Made by a program: the position numbers and the translations under genes
Notes under the pieces: generated by a model
What the model was told of the DNA's origin: nothing
Database searches by the model: none
The model's input: the letters and a program-made list of their open reading frames with translations, nothing else
Assembly: GCF_024699275.1 (NCBI RefSeq)
Contig: NZ_JAILPX010000091.1
Coordinates: 1-37,445, forward strand
DNA length: 37,445 bases
Origin: Selenomonas sp.
GTDB lineage: Bacteria; Bacillota_C; Negativicutes; Selenomonadales; Selenomonadaceae
Reading direction: 5' to 3'
Part shown: one piece after another, positions 24,292 through 32,751 of the stretch
How positions within the stretch are numbered: position 1 is the stretch's first letter
How the letters are laid out: each line of letters begins with the position of its first letter

Positions 24292-25185
24292 ATGCTGGAC
24301 GAACACGAATGGAAATACGTATTGCAGATCGTTACGGAAGGAACCTTTTCAGCGGCGGCCAAACGTCTTTATGTGTCACAACCGTCATTATCGCAGGCCA
24401 TCAAGAAGATTGAAGGAGAAATCGGTCTGCCTTTATTTGATCGGGGTCAGACACCGCTGCAGCTGACAGAGGCTGGAGAGATTTACGTCCGTAAAGCCAG
24501 GGAAATGCAGCGGCTATATCACGAATTGATGCAGGAAACTGCTGACCTTAGCGGGCTGAAATCGGGAACGCTGACCATTGGCAGTTCCCGCACCAGGTCA
24601 TCCTGTTATTTGACGCAGTATCTTATCGAGTTTCATCGCCGCTACCCGGGAATCCGCTTGCTGGTAAAGGAACATAGCGTCAGTACATTAAAAGAGGCAG
24701 TGGCTGCAGGGACTGTTGATTTTGCTCTGGTCTATGAGCCCATGGAAAACAGTTTTGCGCGTATACCACTGCTGACGGAACGGACTTTGTTGGCATTGCC
24801 GGCGATGCATCCTTTGGCGCAGAGTTATCAGCAGGAGCAGGACGGAACCTATCCTGTCCTGTCCTTTGCGCAAATGCAGGGATGGCCCTTTATTAAATTA
24901 CAGGATAGGCGGCGGATGGCCCAAATCTTTTATGATTTGTGTGCAGTGACGCATAGTGAACCGGATGTCGTCTTTGAGGCCAATAGTATTGTCGATGCAG
25001 CGGAATTATGTGCAGCCGGCATGGGGGCGACATTGATTACGGATATGGTGGCGAACAGTGGGCGGTGGAGTCACCAGCTCTGTTGCTATGCCCTGGAGGA
25101 GCCGGTAGAGGACCGCGAGCTGGTAATCGCTTATGGGAAAAACAAGCATCTTTCCCATAAGCGTGGAAGTTTATTGAGTTGTTAA
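24292..25185 (+). CDS. LysR-family transcriptional regulator
   Basis: The 297-residue protein has an N-terminal winged helix-turn-helix (TFSAAAKRLYVSQPSLSQAIKKIE, first part at about residues 16-35) and a LysR substrate-binding domain from about residue 90. It lies 30 bases after the FAD oxidoreductase gene, with its own GGGAGGGAGG binding site, so it is probably the last gene of the cdaA operon. Its targets and ligand are not evident. It is followed by a hairpin related to the one after the chemoreceptor gene. Confidence 0.92.
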   Translation: MLDEHEWKYVLQIVTEGTFSAAAKRLYVSQPSLSQAIKKIEGEIGLPLFDRGQTPLQLTEAGEIYVRKAREMQRLYHELMQETADLSGLKSGTLTIGSSRTRSSCYLTQYLIEFHRRYPGIRLLVKEHSVSTLKEAVAAGTVDFALVYEPMENSFARIPLLTERTLLALPAMHPLAQSYQQEQDGTYPVLSFAQMQGWPFIKLQDRRRMAQIFYDLCAVTHSEPDVVFEANSIVDAAELCAAGMGATLITDMVANSGRWSHQLCCYALEEPVEDRELVIAYGKNKHLSHKRGSLLSC

Positions 25186-25246
25186 AAGGTGAAGCCGCTT
25201 TGTGTTGAAGTTCTTATCTTTTTGTCTTTTTTCTATTAAGTTTTAC

Positions 25247-25295
25247 AATAGAGGCTATAGGGAATGTCTATTTCCCTTATAGTCTCTATTTATTT
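25247..25295 (+). terminator. Terminator after the LysR gene, hairpin A
   Basis: Arms 25247-25264 and 25272-25290 pair over about 17 positions with one bulged base and a G-T pair, followed by TTTAT. The sequence is closely similar to the hairpin at 27136-27190, with compensating changes in the stem. Confidence 0.75.
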
Positions 25296-25408
25296 ATACT
25301 TAGGATGTCTTTATAAAGCAGTAAATTAAATTGTAGGAAAAAGGTAACAGCATAGCTTGTTTGGGGGAAAGCGATATGGTGTTGTTGGGACAAGGAGGAG
25401 ATAGGAAG

Positions 25409-27118
25409 ATGTTTAATAACCTTAAAATGACGTTCAAACTGCTCTTGATCATAGCGGTGGCGGCAGTTGCGATGGTGGCAATCAGCTTTATGGGATACCG
25501 TTCTCTTAATCATGCAGATGAGTCAATGGCGAATATGTACAACCGGGATATGCAGGGGGTACAGCATCTGGGAACGGCCGTGGAGCAAAGCCGTATCATG
25601 ATGGTCAAGACGCTGCAGGCGGTGATGCTGAAGGATAATCCTGAACACCTGCAGCGGGTGAAGGACCAGCAGCAAAAGGCGCAGCAGGCATTTGATAAGG
25701 CCATTGACAATTATAAAGCGGCCATGGCTGGTTCGGAACTGGTGGAGATTCCCAATATCGATCGGGAGTGGAAAAATTATCAAACGATCATGAATAAGGT
25801 AATCCAGTTGTCGGCAGCAGGAAATGCGGAGGAAGCGTTAAGGGTCTATGAAAAAGAGGGCTCTCCAGCTACGCGCGGTTTGCGGGATGCTCTGCATGGG
25901 CAGCAGGCAAAAATCAATGATGCAGCGGCTGCCCAGAATGAGGCCAACGCAGCTGCCAATAAGACGGCTGCCTTGATTATCCTGATTGTAACGGTTGTGG
26001 CCCTGATTGTCCAATTAAGTTTTGGCCGTATTATTTCCAGCAGTATAATCAGCGCTTTGGATAATATGCGCAGAAGCTGCGAAAAACTGCGCGATGGCGA
26101 CTTTCGTGCTAATGGTGTAAGCGTCCAGCGTGACGATGAATTTGGTCATTTGTCGGCAACCTTGTTGCAGATGCAGGATAAGATGTCTGCCTATATGCAG
26201 GGCATCAATAAGACGGTGCAAAGCATCAATGAAGCATCTTCCAATCTCAAAGAGGCATCCCTGCAGTCAGCCCAGGCCGCTGTACAGTCAGCGGAAGCCG
26301 TGGGAGATTCTGCCCAGTTGGTCTTGAATCAGGAACAGGCGCTTAACGAGAGTCAGGATATGCTGGTAAAGGTCAATCGCTCCATCCAGGAAATGCGGTC
26401 CCATGCCAGCGACGTATCGCAGAATTCCCAACAGGCAGCTGCAGAAGCTGCGCGAGGATATGATGTCCTGGAAAAATCTGTAGCGCAGATTCGAGGGGTA
26501 GAAAAGACCGTCAGTGGTACTTCGCAAATTGTGGACAAACTGGGAGAACGTTCGGAAGAAATTGGTGCTATTGTGGATACCATTTCGAACATTGCCAGCC
26601 AGACCAATCTTTTGGCACTCAATGCGGCGATTGAAGCCGCCAGGGCCGGTGAGCAGGGGCGTGGGTTCTCCGTGGTGGCCGAAGAGGTCCGCAAGCTTGC
26701 GGAACAGTCGGAAGAGGCAGCGGAAAAGATTTCCCAGCTGATCATGACGATGCAGAAGGATACGGAAGCTGCTGTTATGTCCATGAACCAGGGGTGCGAA
26801 GCCGTAGTGGCCGGAGCGCAATCCGTGGCCGACTTGCAGCGGGTCTTCGATCAGATTCGCGAATTGGTTGAGAATGGTGCAGAAAAGACCGTACTGATGG
26901 ATAAAGCCATCGGCGTTGTCAATGAAGATGCCCGCAACATTTCGCAATCGGTTGCAGATATCAATGCCAAGGGACAGGTGATTTCCCAGCATATGGAATC
27001 TGTATCAGCCGCAACGGAAGAGCAGTCCGCATCTTCGGAAGAGATTGCTTCCGCCAGTGAAACCTTATCGAACATGGCCTACGAACAGCAGCAGGCCCTG
27101 TCTCAATTCAAGTTCTGA
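25409..27118 (+). CDS. Methyl-accepting chemotaxis protein
   Basis: The 569-residue chemoreceptor has membrane segment 1 at about residues 9-28. A helical external domain of roughly 155 residues follows, of the four-helix-bundle (4HB) type. Segment 2 lies at about 187-206, then a HAMP linker, then the signalling domain. The signalling tip, with ASQTNLLALNAAIEAARAGE at 396-415 and EEVRKLAEQS after it, contacts CheA and CheW. ATG 25409 is chosen because AAGGAGG lies about ten bases upstream; the frame is open 16 codons earlier. The ligand is unknown. It is a single-gene unit flanked by two similar hairpins. Confidence 0.94.
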   Translation: MFNNLKMTFKLLLIIAVAAVAMVAISFMGYRSLNHADESMANMYNRDMQGVQHLGTAVEQSRIMMVKTLQAVMLKDNPEHLQRVKDQQQKAQQAFDKAIDNYKAAMAGSELVEIPNIDREWKNYQTIMNKVIQLSAAGNAEEALRVYEKEGSPATRGLRDALHGQQAKINDAAAAQNEANAAANKTAALIILIVTVVALIVQLSFGRIISSSIISALDNMRRSCEKLRDGDFRANGVSVQRDDEFGHLSATLLQMQDKMSAYMQGINKTVQSINEASSNLKEASLQSAQAAVQSAEAVGDSAQLVLNQEQALNESQDMLVKVNRSIQEMRSHASDVSQNSQQAAAEAARGYDVLEKSVAQIRGVEKTVSGTSQIVDKLGERSEEIGAIVDTISNIASQTNLLALNAAIEAARAGEQGRGFSVVAEEVRKLAEQSEEAAEKISQLIMTMQKDTEAAVMSMNQGCEAVVAGAQSVADLQRVFDQIRELVENGAEKTVLMDKAIGVVNEDARNISQSVADINAKGQVISQHMESVSAATEEQSASSEEIASASETLSNMAYEQQQALSQFKF

Positions 27119-27135
27119 TTGCATATTGTTTTTTC

Positions 27136-27190
27136 AAATAGCAGCTATAAGGAGGATGTATTTTCCTTATAGCTGCTATTTATCTATAAT
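27136..27190 (+). terminator. Terminator of the chemoreceptor gene, hairpin B
   Basis: A perfect 18-bp stem (27136-27153 with 27164-27181) with a ten-base loop, then a T/A-rich tail. It is similar to hairpin A at 25247-25295. Confidence 0.82.
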
Positions 27191-27261
27191 AGGAATAGTT
27201 AATCATTCCTGAAGAAATTTGAGAAAGCCTAAGTTGTGTTTTAGGTAGGAGGGAAAGCAAT

Positions 27262-29109
27262 ATGGCAACGGAAATTTCGCGCCGTACATTTATCAAAGGA
27301 GCGACAGCAGCTGGTGTCGTACTGGCCGCAGGCACGTATTTTGCCTGGGATGGAAAGAATATTCCGGAAAAGGTAAAGACGGGGGAGGTAATCTATGATG
27401 TACTGGTAATCGGCAGTGGTGGCGCTGGTATGCGGGCGGCACTTGCGGCAGCAGAACGCAAGGACCTCAAGGTAGCCGTGATGACGAAGCTGGTTCCGAC
27501 CCGTTCTGCATCCACCATGGCTCAGGGGGGCATGAACGGTGTTACAGGGGTGAGCGACCCTAGTGACACGGTGGAATCCCATGTTTTTGATACCATTAAA
27601 GGCGGGGACTATCTTTGCGATCAGGATGCCGTGGAGTACTTTGCTGAGCGGGCTGGTGCCAATATATATGAAATGGACTATATGGGGTATCCCTACAACC
27701 GCCAGAAGGATGGTGCCTTCCATCAGCGCAAGATGGGCGGACATAGTCATCCCCGGGCGTCCTACTTCGAAGACCGTGCAGGTCATGCCATGGTGCATAC
27801 GCTTTTTGAGCAGTGCCTGGAAAACAATATCGATTTTATTTCCGAATGTCAGATGCTGGAAATCAGCATGGATGGGGATAAGCTGAATGGTGTTATCGCC
27901 ATGGATATGCGCAGTGGCAATCTGCTGGGTGTGCCGGCAAAATCCGTCATCATCGCCACCGGTGGTTATGGCCGGGTGTATTGGGTGCGCACATCCAATC
28001 CCTACAGCTCCACCGGTGATGGCATCGTGGCCGGGATGAACGTGGGGATTCCCTTCAAGGACCCGGAAATGGTGCAGTTCCATCCCACCGGACTGTCAGC
28101 CAACGGCGTGCTGTTATCGGAGTCCAGCCGTGCCGAAGGGGCCTTGCTCATCAATAAGAACGGTGAGCGTTTCATGGCCAAATATGCACCGGAGAAGAAG
28201 GAACTGGCTACCCGCGATATCGTAGCCCGGGCCATTGCCACGGAAATCGAGCAGGGGCGCGGCATTGGCGAAGGTATTCATGCCGGGGTCTATATGGACT
28301 TCACCAAGATTCCGGCTGAGCGCATCCATGAGCGCCTGGGCCAGGTGTATGACCTGTCCCGTCGCTTTGCCGGTGTAGATATTACCAAAGAGCCTGTTCC
28401 CATTGCGCCCACCTGTCATTATTCCATGGGCGGGCTGGAGATGGCCGACTTCCATACGGGGGAAAGCCGCGTTGAGGGAATCTATGTGGCCGGTGAATGC
28501 AGCTGTGTATCCGTACATGGTGCCAACCGTCTGGGGGCAAATTCCCTGTCGGAGGTGCTGGTCTTTGGCCATACCGCAGGCGATGGTGCTGCTGAATTTG
28601 CTAAAGCCAATAAATATGAAGGCAGTCAAGACAGCATGGCCAAGGATTGTGAGAAGTGGAAGGAAACCTTTGAAAAGGCAACCACCCGCGGCCGGGAAGG
28701 CAATCGGTCGGTGCCGGAAATCCGCGATGCCATGATCAATACCATGTGGTACAAGGTTGGTGTATTCCGCGATGAAGCGCAGCTTATGCAGGCCAGTGCT
28801 GAACTTGCGGCGCTGGATAAAGAATACGAGCATTGCTATGTTGGCGATACTTCCCATGTATACAATACTGCCTTTGAGCAGTATGTAGAACTGGGCAACC
28901 TCCTGCAGATTTCCCATGCCATCGTACAGGGGGCACTGGCCCGTAAGGAAAGCCGCGGCGGCCATTCCCGTAGAGACTTCCCCAAACGTGATGATGCAAA
29001 CTTCCTTAAGCACACCTTGATTTTCAAGGATAAGGAAACCGGCAAATACCGTGCCGAGTATAAAGATGTGGTAATCACGAAATACCAGCCGAAAGAAAGG
29101 AAGTATTGA
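27262..29109 (+). CDS. frdA: Fumarate reductase/succinate dehydrogenase flavoprotein subunit with Tat signal (Mfr/SdhE type)
   Basis: The 615-residue flavoprotein interconverts fumarate and succinate. It begins with a twin-arginine signal, SRRTFIK at residues 6-12 followed by a hydrophobic stretch, predicting folded export across the inner membrane. The FAD fold starts at GSGGAG (51-56). Catalytic residues are in place: FHPTG (273-277), SRAEG with Arg290, the HYSMGG histidine (386), and HGANRLGANSL with Arg423. The histidine that normally links FAD covalently (RSHTxA) is replaced: here residues 81-90 read RSASTMAQGG. The gene is first in a three-gene operon with two-base spacing to frdB. Layout matches Wolinella-type MfrABE. 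AGGAGGGAAAG precedes the ATG. No clear sigma-A promoter was identified in 27191-27261. Confidence 0.92.
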   Translation: MATEISRRTFIKGATAAGVVLAAGTYFAWDGKNIPEKVKTGEVIYDVLVIGSGGAGMRAALAAAERKDLKVAVMTKLVPTRSASTMAQGGMNGVTGVSDPSDTVESHVFDTIKGGDYLCDQDAVEYFAERAGANIYEMDYMGYPYNRQKDGAFHQRKMGGHSHPRASYFEDRAGHAMVHTLFEQCLENNIDFISECQMLEISMDGDKLNGVIAMDMRSGNLLGVPAKSVIIATGGYGRVYWVRTSNPYSSTGDGIVAGMNVGIPFKDPEMVQFHPTGLSANGVLLSESSRAEGALLINKNGERFMAKYAPEKKELATRDIVARAIATEIEQGRGIGEGIHAGVYMDFTKIPAERIHERLGQVYDLSRRFAGVDITKEPVPIAPTCHYSMGGLEMADFHTGESRVEGIYVAGECSCVSVHGANRLGANSLSEVLVFGHTAGDGAAEFAKANKYEGSQDSMAKDCEKWKETFEKATTRGREGNRSVPEIRDAMINTMWYKVGVFRDEAQLMQASAELAALDKEYEHCYVGDTSHVYNTAFEQYVELGNLLQISHAIVQGALARKESRGGHSRRDFPKRDDANFLKHTLIFKDKETGKYRAEYKDVVITKYQPKERKY

Positions 29110-29111
29110 TT

Positions 29112-30068
29112 ATGGATGTGAAACTTAGAATCCATCGCTTCGTAGAAGGCAAGAAATGGGACCAGGACTACACGGTGACGCTAAAAGTCGGTATGACGAT
29201 TCTGGAGGCGTTGATTGAAATCAAGGAGAAGCAGGACCCCACACTGTCCTTCACCTGTTCCTGCCGGTCCAGTATCTGTGGCGCCTGCGCTGTTCGGGTT
29301 AACGGCAATGCGGAACTGGCCTGTGAAATTTTGGTAGAAAATCTGGTGAAGCGTTACGATACCAACGAGCTTACCATTGAGCCTTTGGGCAACTTCAAGG
29401 TTATCCGTGACCTGATTGTGGACTGGGATCCCAAATACGCCCGCATCAAGAAAATCAAACCTGTGGTGCAGCCTAAGGACGAATTCTCCAAGGAAAAAGG
29501 CTGCAAGCAGTCACCGGAGGATTTCAACAAGTACAAGAAATATGCTGGCTGCATTCTCTGTGGTTCCTGTGTATCGGAGTGCAATAAGAACAGCTTGAAT
29601 CAAGGGGACTTCCTGGATCCCTTTGTGTTCGTCAAGGCCGAAAAGCTGGTGGCTGACAGCCGCGACAAGAGTCCTGAAGAGCATCTGAAAGCCGTGGTGG
29701 ATGCCGGACTCTGGCGCTGCTTCAACTGTCAGGAATGCACGGCAAAATGCCCCAAGGGCCTCGACCCGGCTGGGGCAATCGAAAAACTCAAGGAAGCTAC
29801 CTTCAAGAAGGGCATGGACGACAATGTAGGTGCTCGTCATGCCAAGGCCATCTATGAGGATATCAGCGAATCGGGCACTTTGGATGAAGCCAAGCTCAAC
29901 ATCAAGTCTGAGGGCTTCCTGATGGCTGGCCTGCGCGCGCCCATGGCGCTACGTCTCATGCGGGTAGGCAAGATGAATCCGCTGGACAAGCACAAGGTCA
30001 ATCCGGAAATCGAAACCATCCGCAAGATTGTGAAGAATGCCGAAGCGGCAGCGAAGGAGGCTGAATGA
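29112..30068 (+). CDS. frdB: Fumarate reductase/succinate dehydrogenase iron-sulfur subunit
   Basis: The 318-residue subunit carries electrons between the membrane-side subunit and the flavin. An N-terminal plant-type ferredoxin domain supplies Cys51, Cys56, Cys59 and Cys71 for a [2Fe-2S] cluster. The C-terminal domain has CILCGSCVSEC (147-157) and CFNCQECTAKCP (203-214). The latter is a full CxxCxxCxxxC motif, where classical SdhB has CxxxxxC, so the usual [3Fe-4S] centre may be a second [4Fe-4S]. ATG 29112 is preferred, with AGGAAG eight bases upstream; TTG 29106 is less likely. The protein has no signal, so export would be by hitchhiking on FrdA. It overlaps the next gene by four bases. 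Confidence 0.93.
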   Translation: MDVKLRIHRFVEGKKWDQDYTVTLKVGMTILEALIEIKEKQDPTLSFTCSCRSSICGACAVRVNGNAELACEILVENLVKRYDTNELTIEPLGNFKVIRDLIVDWDPKYARIKKIKPVVQPKDEFSKEKGCKQSPEDFNKYKKYAGCILCGSCVSECNKNSLNQGDFLDPFVFVKAEKLVADSRDKSPEEHLKAVVDAGLWRCFNCQECTAKCPKGLDPAGAIEKLKEATFKKGMDDNVGARHAKAIYEDISESGTLDEAKLNIKSEGFLMAGLRAPMALRLMRVGKMNPLDKHKVNPEIETIRKIVKNAEAAAKEAE

Positions 30069-30937
30069 TTATGAAATACGCATTATTTCCCGGCTGCGTG
30101 CTGGAGGGGGCGGCAGCGGAAGCCTATACTTCGCTGAAGAAAGTCTGTGACCGATTAGGCGTTGAAATCGAAGAGATTCCCAACTGGACCTGTTGCGGTG
30201 CATCCCATGCCCAGGGGGTAAATGATTTTGCCGCGCTGGTTATCAATGCCCGCAATATCTCCATTGCCGAGCATATGGGTCTCGACATCATGACGGTCTG
30301 CAACACCTGCACCCTGCAGCTGCGTACCGCTAAAGCCCGTCTGGACAAGGATGAAAAACTTCGGGAAAAGGTCAATAAAGTCCTGCAGGAATCCGGTCAT
30401 CCCTATGTATATCAAGGCACCAGCAAGATTACCCATTTCCTCTGGATTTTGGATGATCATCCGGAGCTGCTGGATGGTAAAGTGGTCAACCCCTTGACGG
30501 GGATGAAGATTGCCGGCTATTATGGCTGTCATATCCTGCGTCCCCAGGAGGTCATGAATCATGGGGATGGCAAACATCCGGAGTATCTGGAACGCCTGAT
30601 TCGCAAATTAGGTGCAGAGCCGGTCTGGTTTGATGCCAGCCGCAAGTGCTGCGGTTTCCATGCCCAGCTGGCGGCGGAGCATGATGTGCTCACCGTTACG
30701 GGCCAGATTGTGGACAGCGCCGACAGAGCAGGGGCTATGGCCATTGCCACCCCGTGTCCGCTGTGTCAGATGCAGCTGGATATGTACGAGCCGGAAGGCC
30801 GTGAGGCCGTGAAGTCTCAGGCCCAGGTTCCCATCCTGCACCTGCAGCAGCTGGTGGGCTTTGCCTTGGGACTCAGCAAGGAGGAGGTCGGTTTTGACCG
30901 CCATGTATCGGCCCAGGATAAATTGAAAATCGGCTGA
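30065..30937 (+). CDS. CCG-domain membrane-associated subunit of fumarate reductase (MfrE/SdhE, HdrB-like)
   Basis: The 290-residue protein has two cysteine-rich CCG domains like heterodisulfide reductase HdrB. Cys11, Cys43-Cys44-Gly, Cys79 and Cys82 form the first; Cys155, Cys195-Cys196-Gly, Cys231 and Cys234 form the second. In E-type succinate:quinone oxidoreductases this subunit replaces the haem-bearing membrane anchors and passes electrons from quinol. No membrane-spanning helix is seen, in keeping with amphipathic attachment. ATG 30065 overlaps the frdB stop; ATG 30071, with AAGGAGG 11 bases upstream, is the alternative. It closes the operon. Confidence 0.9.
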   Translation: MIMKYALFPGCVLEGAAAEAYTSLKKVCDRLGVEIEEIPNWTCCGASHAQGVNDFAALVINARNISIAEHMGLDIMTVCNTCTLQLRTAKARLDKDEKLREKVNKVLQESGHPYVYQGTSKITHFLWILDDHPELLDGKVVNPLTGMKIAGYYGCHILRPQEVMNHGDGKHPEYLERLIRKLGAEPVWFDASRKCCGFHAQLAAEHDVLTVTGQIVDSADRAGAMAIATPCPLCQMQLDMYEPEGREAVKSQAQVPILHLQQLVGFALGLSKEEVGFDRHVSAQDKLKIG

Positions 30938-30948
30938 TTTCGAGAATA

Positions 30949-30985
30949 AAAATAACGCTTCAGAAATTGAAGCGTTATTTTTGTA
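30949..30985. terminator. Bidirectional terminator between the fumarate reductase operon and fhs
   Basis: A 12-13 bp stem (AATAACGCTTCA with TGAAGCGTTATT) with a five-base loop has T-rich tails on both strands and lies between convergent genes. Confidence 0.9.
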
Positions 30986-30997
30986 TTTGGGATTATC

Positions 30998-32665
30998 TTA
31001 GAATAAACCGGTAATCTTGCCATTATTATCGATATCCATGTTCTCGGCGGCCGGTTTCTTGGGCAGGCCGGGCATGGTGAGGATGTTGCCGGTCAGGGCT
31101 ACGATAAAGCCGGCTCCGGCAGAAATCCGCAGTTCCTTTACCGTTATGGTAAAGCCAGTGGGACGGCCAATCTTCGTGGCGTCATCGGAGAGGGAATACT
31201 GGGTCTTGGCCATGCAGATGGGCAGTTTGTCAAAGCCCAGGTCGTTGATTTCTGCCAGCTGCTTCCTGGCTGCGGCGGTAAAGGTAATGCCGTCGGCGCC
31301 ATAGATTTCCCGGGCAATGGCCGTGATTTTTCCTTCTACGCTTTGCTCTGTGTCGTAGATAAAGTGGAAGTTGTTGGGCTTTTCCATGGCAGCTTCCACC
31401 TTTTCGGCCAATTTCAAGCCGCCTTCGCCGCCCTTGGCCCAGACTTCCGACAGGGCAACTTCGGCACCCCGTTTGTTGCAGGCTGCTTCCACAAAGTCCA
31501 GTTCTTCTTTGGTATCCGTGGGGAAAGCATTGATGGCCACCACCGCAGGCAGACCGAATTTTTGGATGTTTTCGATGTGTTTTTCCAGATTCTGCATGCC
31601 CTTTTCCAAAGCCGCCATGTTTACTTCGTCTAAGGCCTTTTTATCCATGCCACCATGCATCTTGAGGGCCCGAACTGTGGCTACGATTACCACCGCATCG
31701 GGATGGATGCCGGCAAAGCGGCATTTGATGTCCAGGAATTTTTCTGCACCCAGGTCAGCGCCGAAGCCTGCTTCTGTTACAACTACATCGGCAAATTTCA
31801 GGGCAAATTTTGTGGCCATGACACTGTTGCAGCCATGGGCAATATTGGCGAAGGGGCCGCCGTGGATAAAAGCGGGAGTTCCTTCGAGGGTCTGTACCAG
31901 ATTCGGTTTGATGGCATCCTTGAAGAGCAGGGTCAGGGCACCGGTCACGTTGAGTTCTTTAGCTCGGACTGCCCGGCCATCCCGGGTATAGGCCACGACG
32001 ATTTCGCCGAGGCGCTTCTTCATATCTTCCAGGTCAGAAGCCAGGCAGAGAATAGCCATCATCTCGGAAGCTACGGTGATGTCAAAGCCGGTTTCCCGCG
32101 GTACACCATGGGCCTTGCCGCCCATGCCGATGACCACGTGGCGCAGGGCACGGTCGTTGAGGTCGAGGACCCGCTTCCAGACCACCCGGCGCACATCGAT
32201 ATCCAGAGCATTGCCCTGATGGATATGGTTGTCGATTACGGCCGCCAGCAGGTTATGGGCTGTGGTGATGGCATGGAAGTCTCCGGTAAAGTGCAGGTTG
32301 ATATCCTCCATGGGCACGACCTGGGCGTAGCCGCCGCCAGCAGCGCCGCCCTTGAGGCCAAAGCAGGGGCCAAGGGAAGGTTCCCTAAGGGCTACAGCCG
32401 TTTTCTTGCCCTGTTTCTGGAAGGCATCGGCAAGGCCTACGCTGGTGGTGGTCTTGCCCTCACCGGCCGGAGTGGGGTTAATGGCGGTTACCAGCACCAG
32501 TTTGCCGTTGGGCTGATCCTTCACCCGCTGCCAGGCATCCAGGCTGATTTTGGCCTTGTACTTGCCATAGAGTTCCAATTCGTCCTCTGAGATGGAAAGT
32601 TTCTCAGCAATACGGCGAATGTCCTGCATTTCTGCGCTCTGCGCGATTTCCACATCGGTTTTCAT
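30998..32665 (-). CDS. fhs: Formate--tetrahydrofolate ligase
   Basis: The 555-residue enzyme joins formate to tetrahydrofolate with ATP, giving 10-formyl-tetrahydrofolate. The P-loop region reads [16 protein letters not shown] (about residues 64-79), and the length is that of typical bacterial Fhs (about 556). ATG 32665 (MKTDVEIAQ) has AGAGGAGAAG upstream; the frame is open ten codons further but without a binding site. It follows folD after a hairpin and uses the product of the same one-carbon path. Fhs is also an acetogen enzyme, but no other Wood-Ljungdahl gene is in the window, so purine and formyl-Met supply is the safer reading. Confidence 0.95.
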   Translation of the reverse strand: MKTDVEIAQSAEMQDIRRIAEKLSISEDELELYGKYKAKISLDAWQRVKDQPNGKLVLVTAINPTPAGEGKTTTSVGLADAFQKQGKKTAVALREPSLGPCFGLKGGAAGGGYAQVVPMEDINLHFTGDFHAITTAHNLLAAVIDNHIHQGNALDIDVRRVVWKRVLDLNDRALRHVVIGMGGKAHGVPRETGFDITVASEMMAILCLASDLEDMKKRLGEIVVAYTRDGRAVRAKELNVTGALTLLFKDAIKPNLVQTLEGTPAFIHGGPFANIAHGCNSVMATKFALKFADVVVTEAGFGADLGAEKFLDIKCRFAGIHPDAVVIVATVRALKMHGGMDKKALDEVNMAALEKGMQNLEKHIENIQKFGLPAVVAINAFPTDTKEELDFVEAACNKRGAEVALSEVWAKGGEGGLKLAEKVEAAMEKPNNFHFIYDTEQSVEGKITAIAREIYGADGITFTAAARKQLAEINDLGFDKLPICMAKTQYSLSDDATKIGRPTGFTITVKELRISAGAGFIVALTGNILTMPGLPKKPAAENMDIDNNGKITGLF

Positions 32666-32713
32666 TGAGCTTTCTTCTCCTCTGCAATTCAACATAAAGC
32701 TTTTTATATAAGA

Positions 32714-32748
32714 AATACTGCCGAAGACGCACCATCTCCGGCAGTATT
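32714..32748 (-). terminator. Hairpin between folD and fhs
   Basis: AATACTGCCG (32714-32723) and CGGCAGTATT (32739-32748) form a 10-bp stem. On the minus strand it is followed by TTTCTTAT. It could terminate part of the folD transcripts before fhs. No separate fhs promoter was found in the short gap. Confidence 0.65.
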
Positions 32749-32751
32749 GCC

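Noticed and set aside
27241..28083. 280-codon minus-strand frame opposite frdA
   Set aside because: A shadow of the flavoprotein coding sequence, rich in His and Thr as expected of an antisense frame.
31655..32590. 311-codon open frame opposite fhs
   Set aside because: It lies entirely within the conserved formate-THF ligase gene and shows no recognisable domain.
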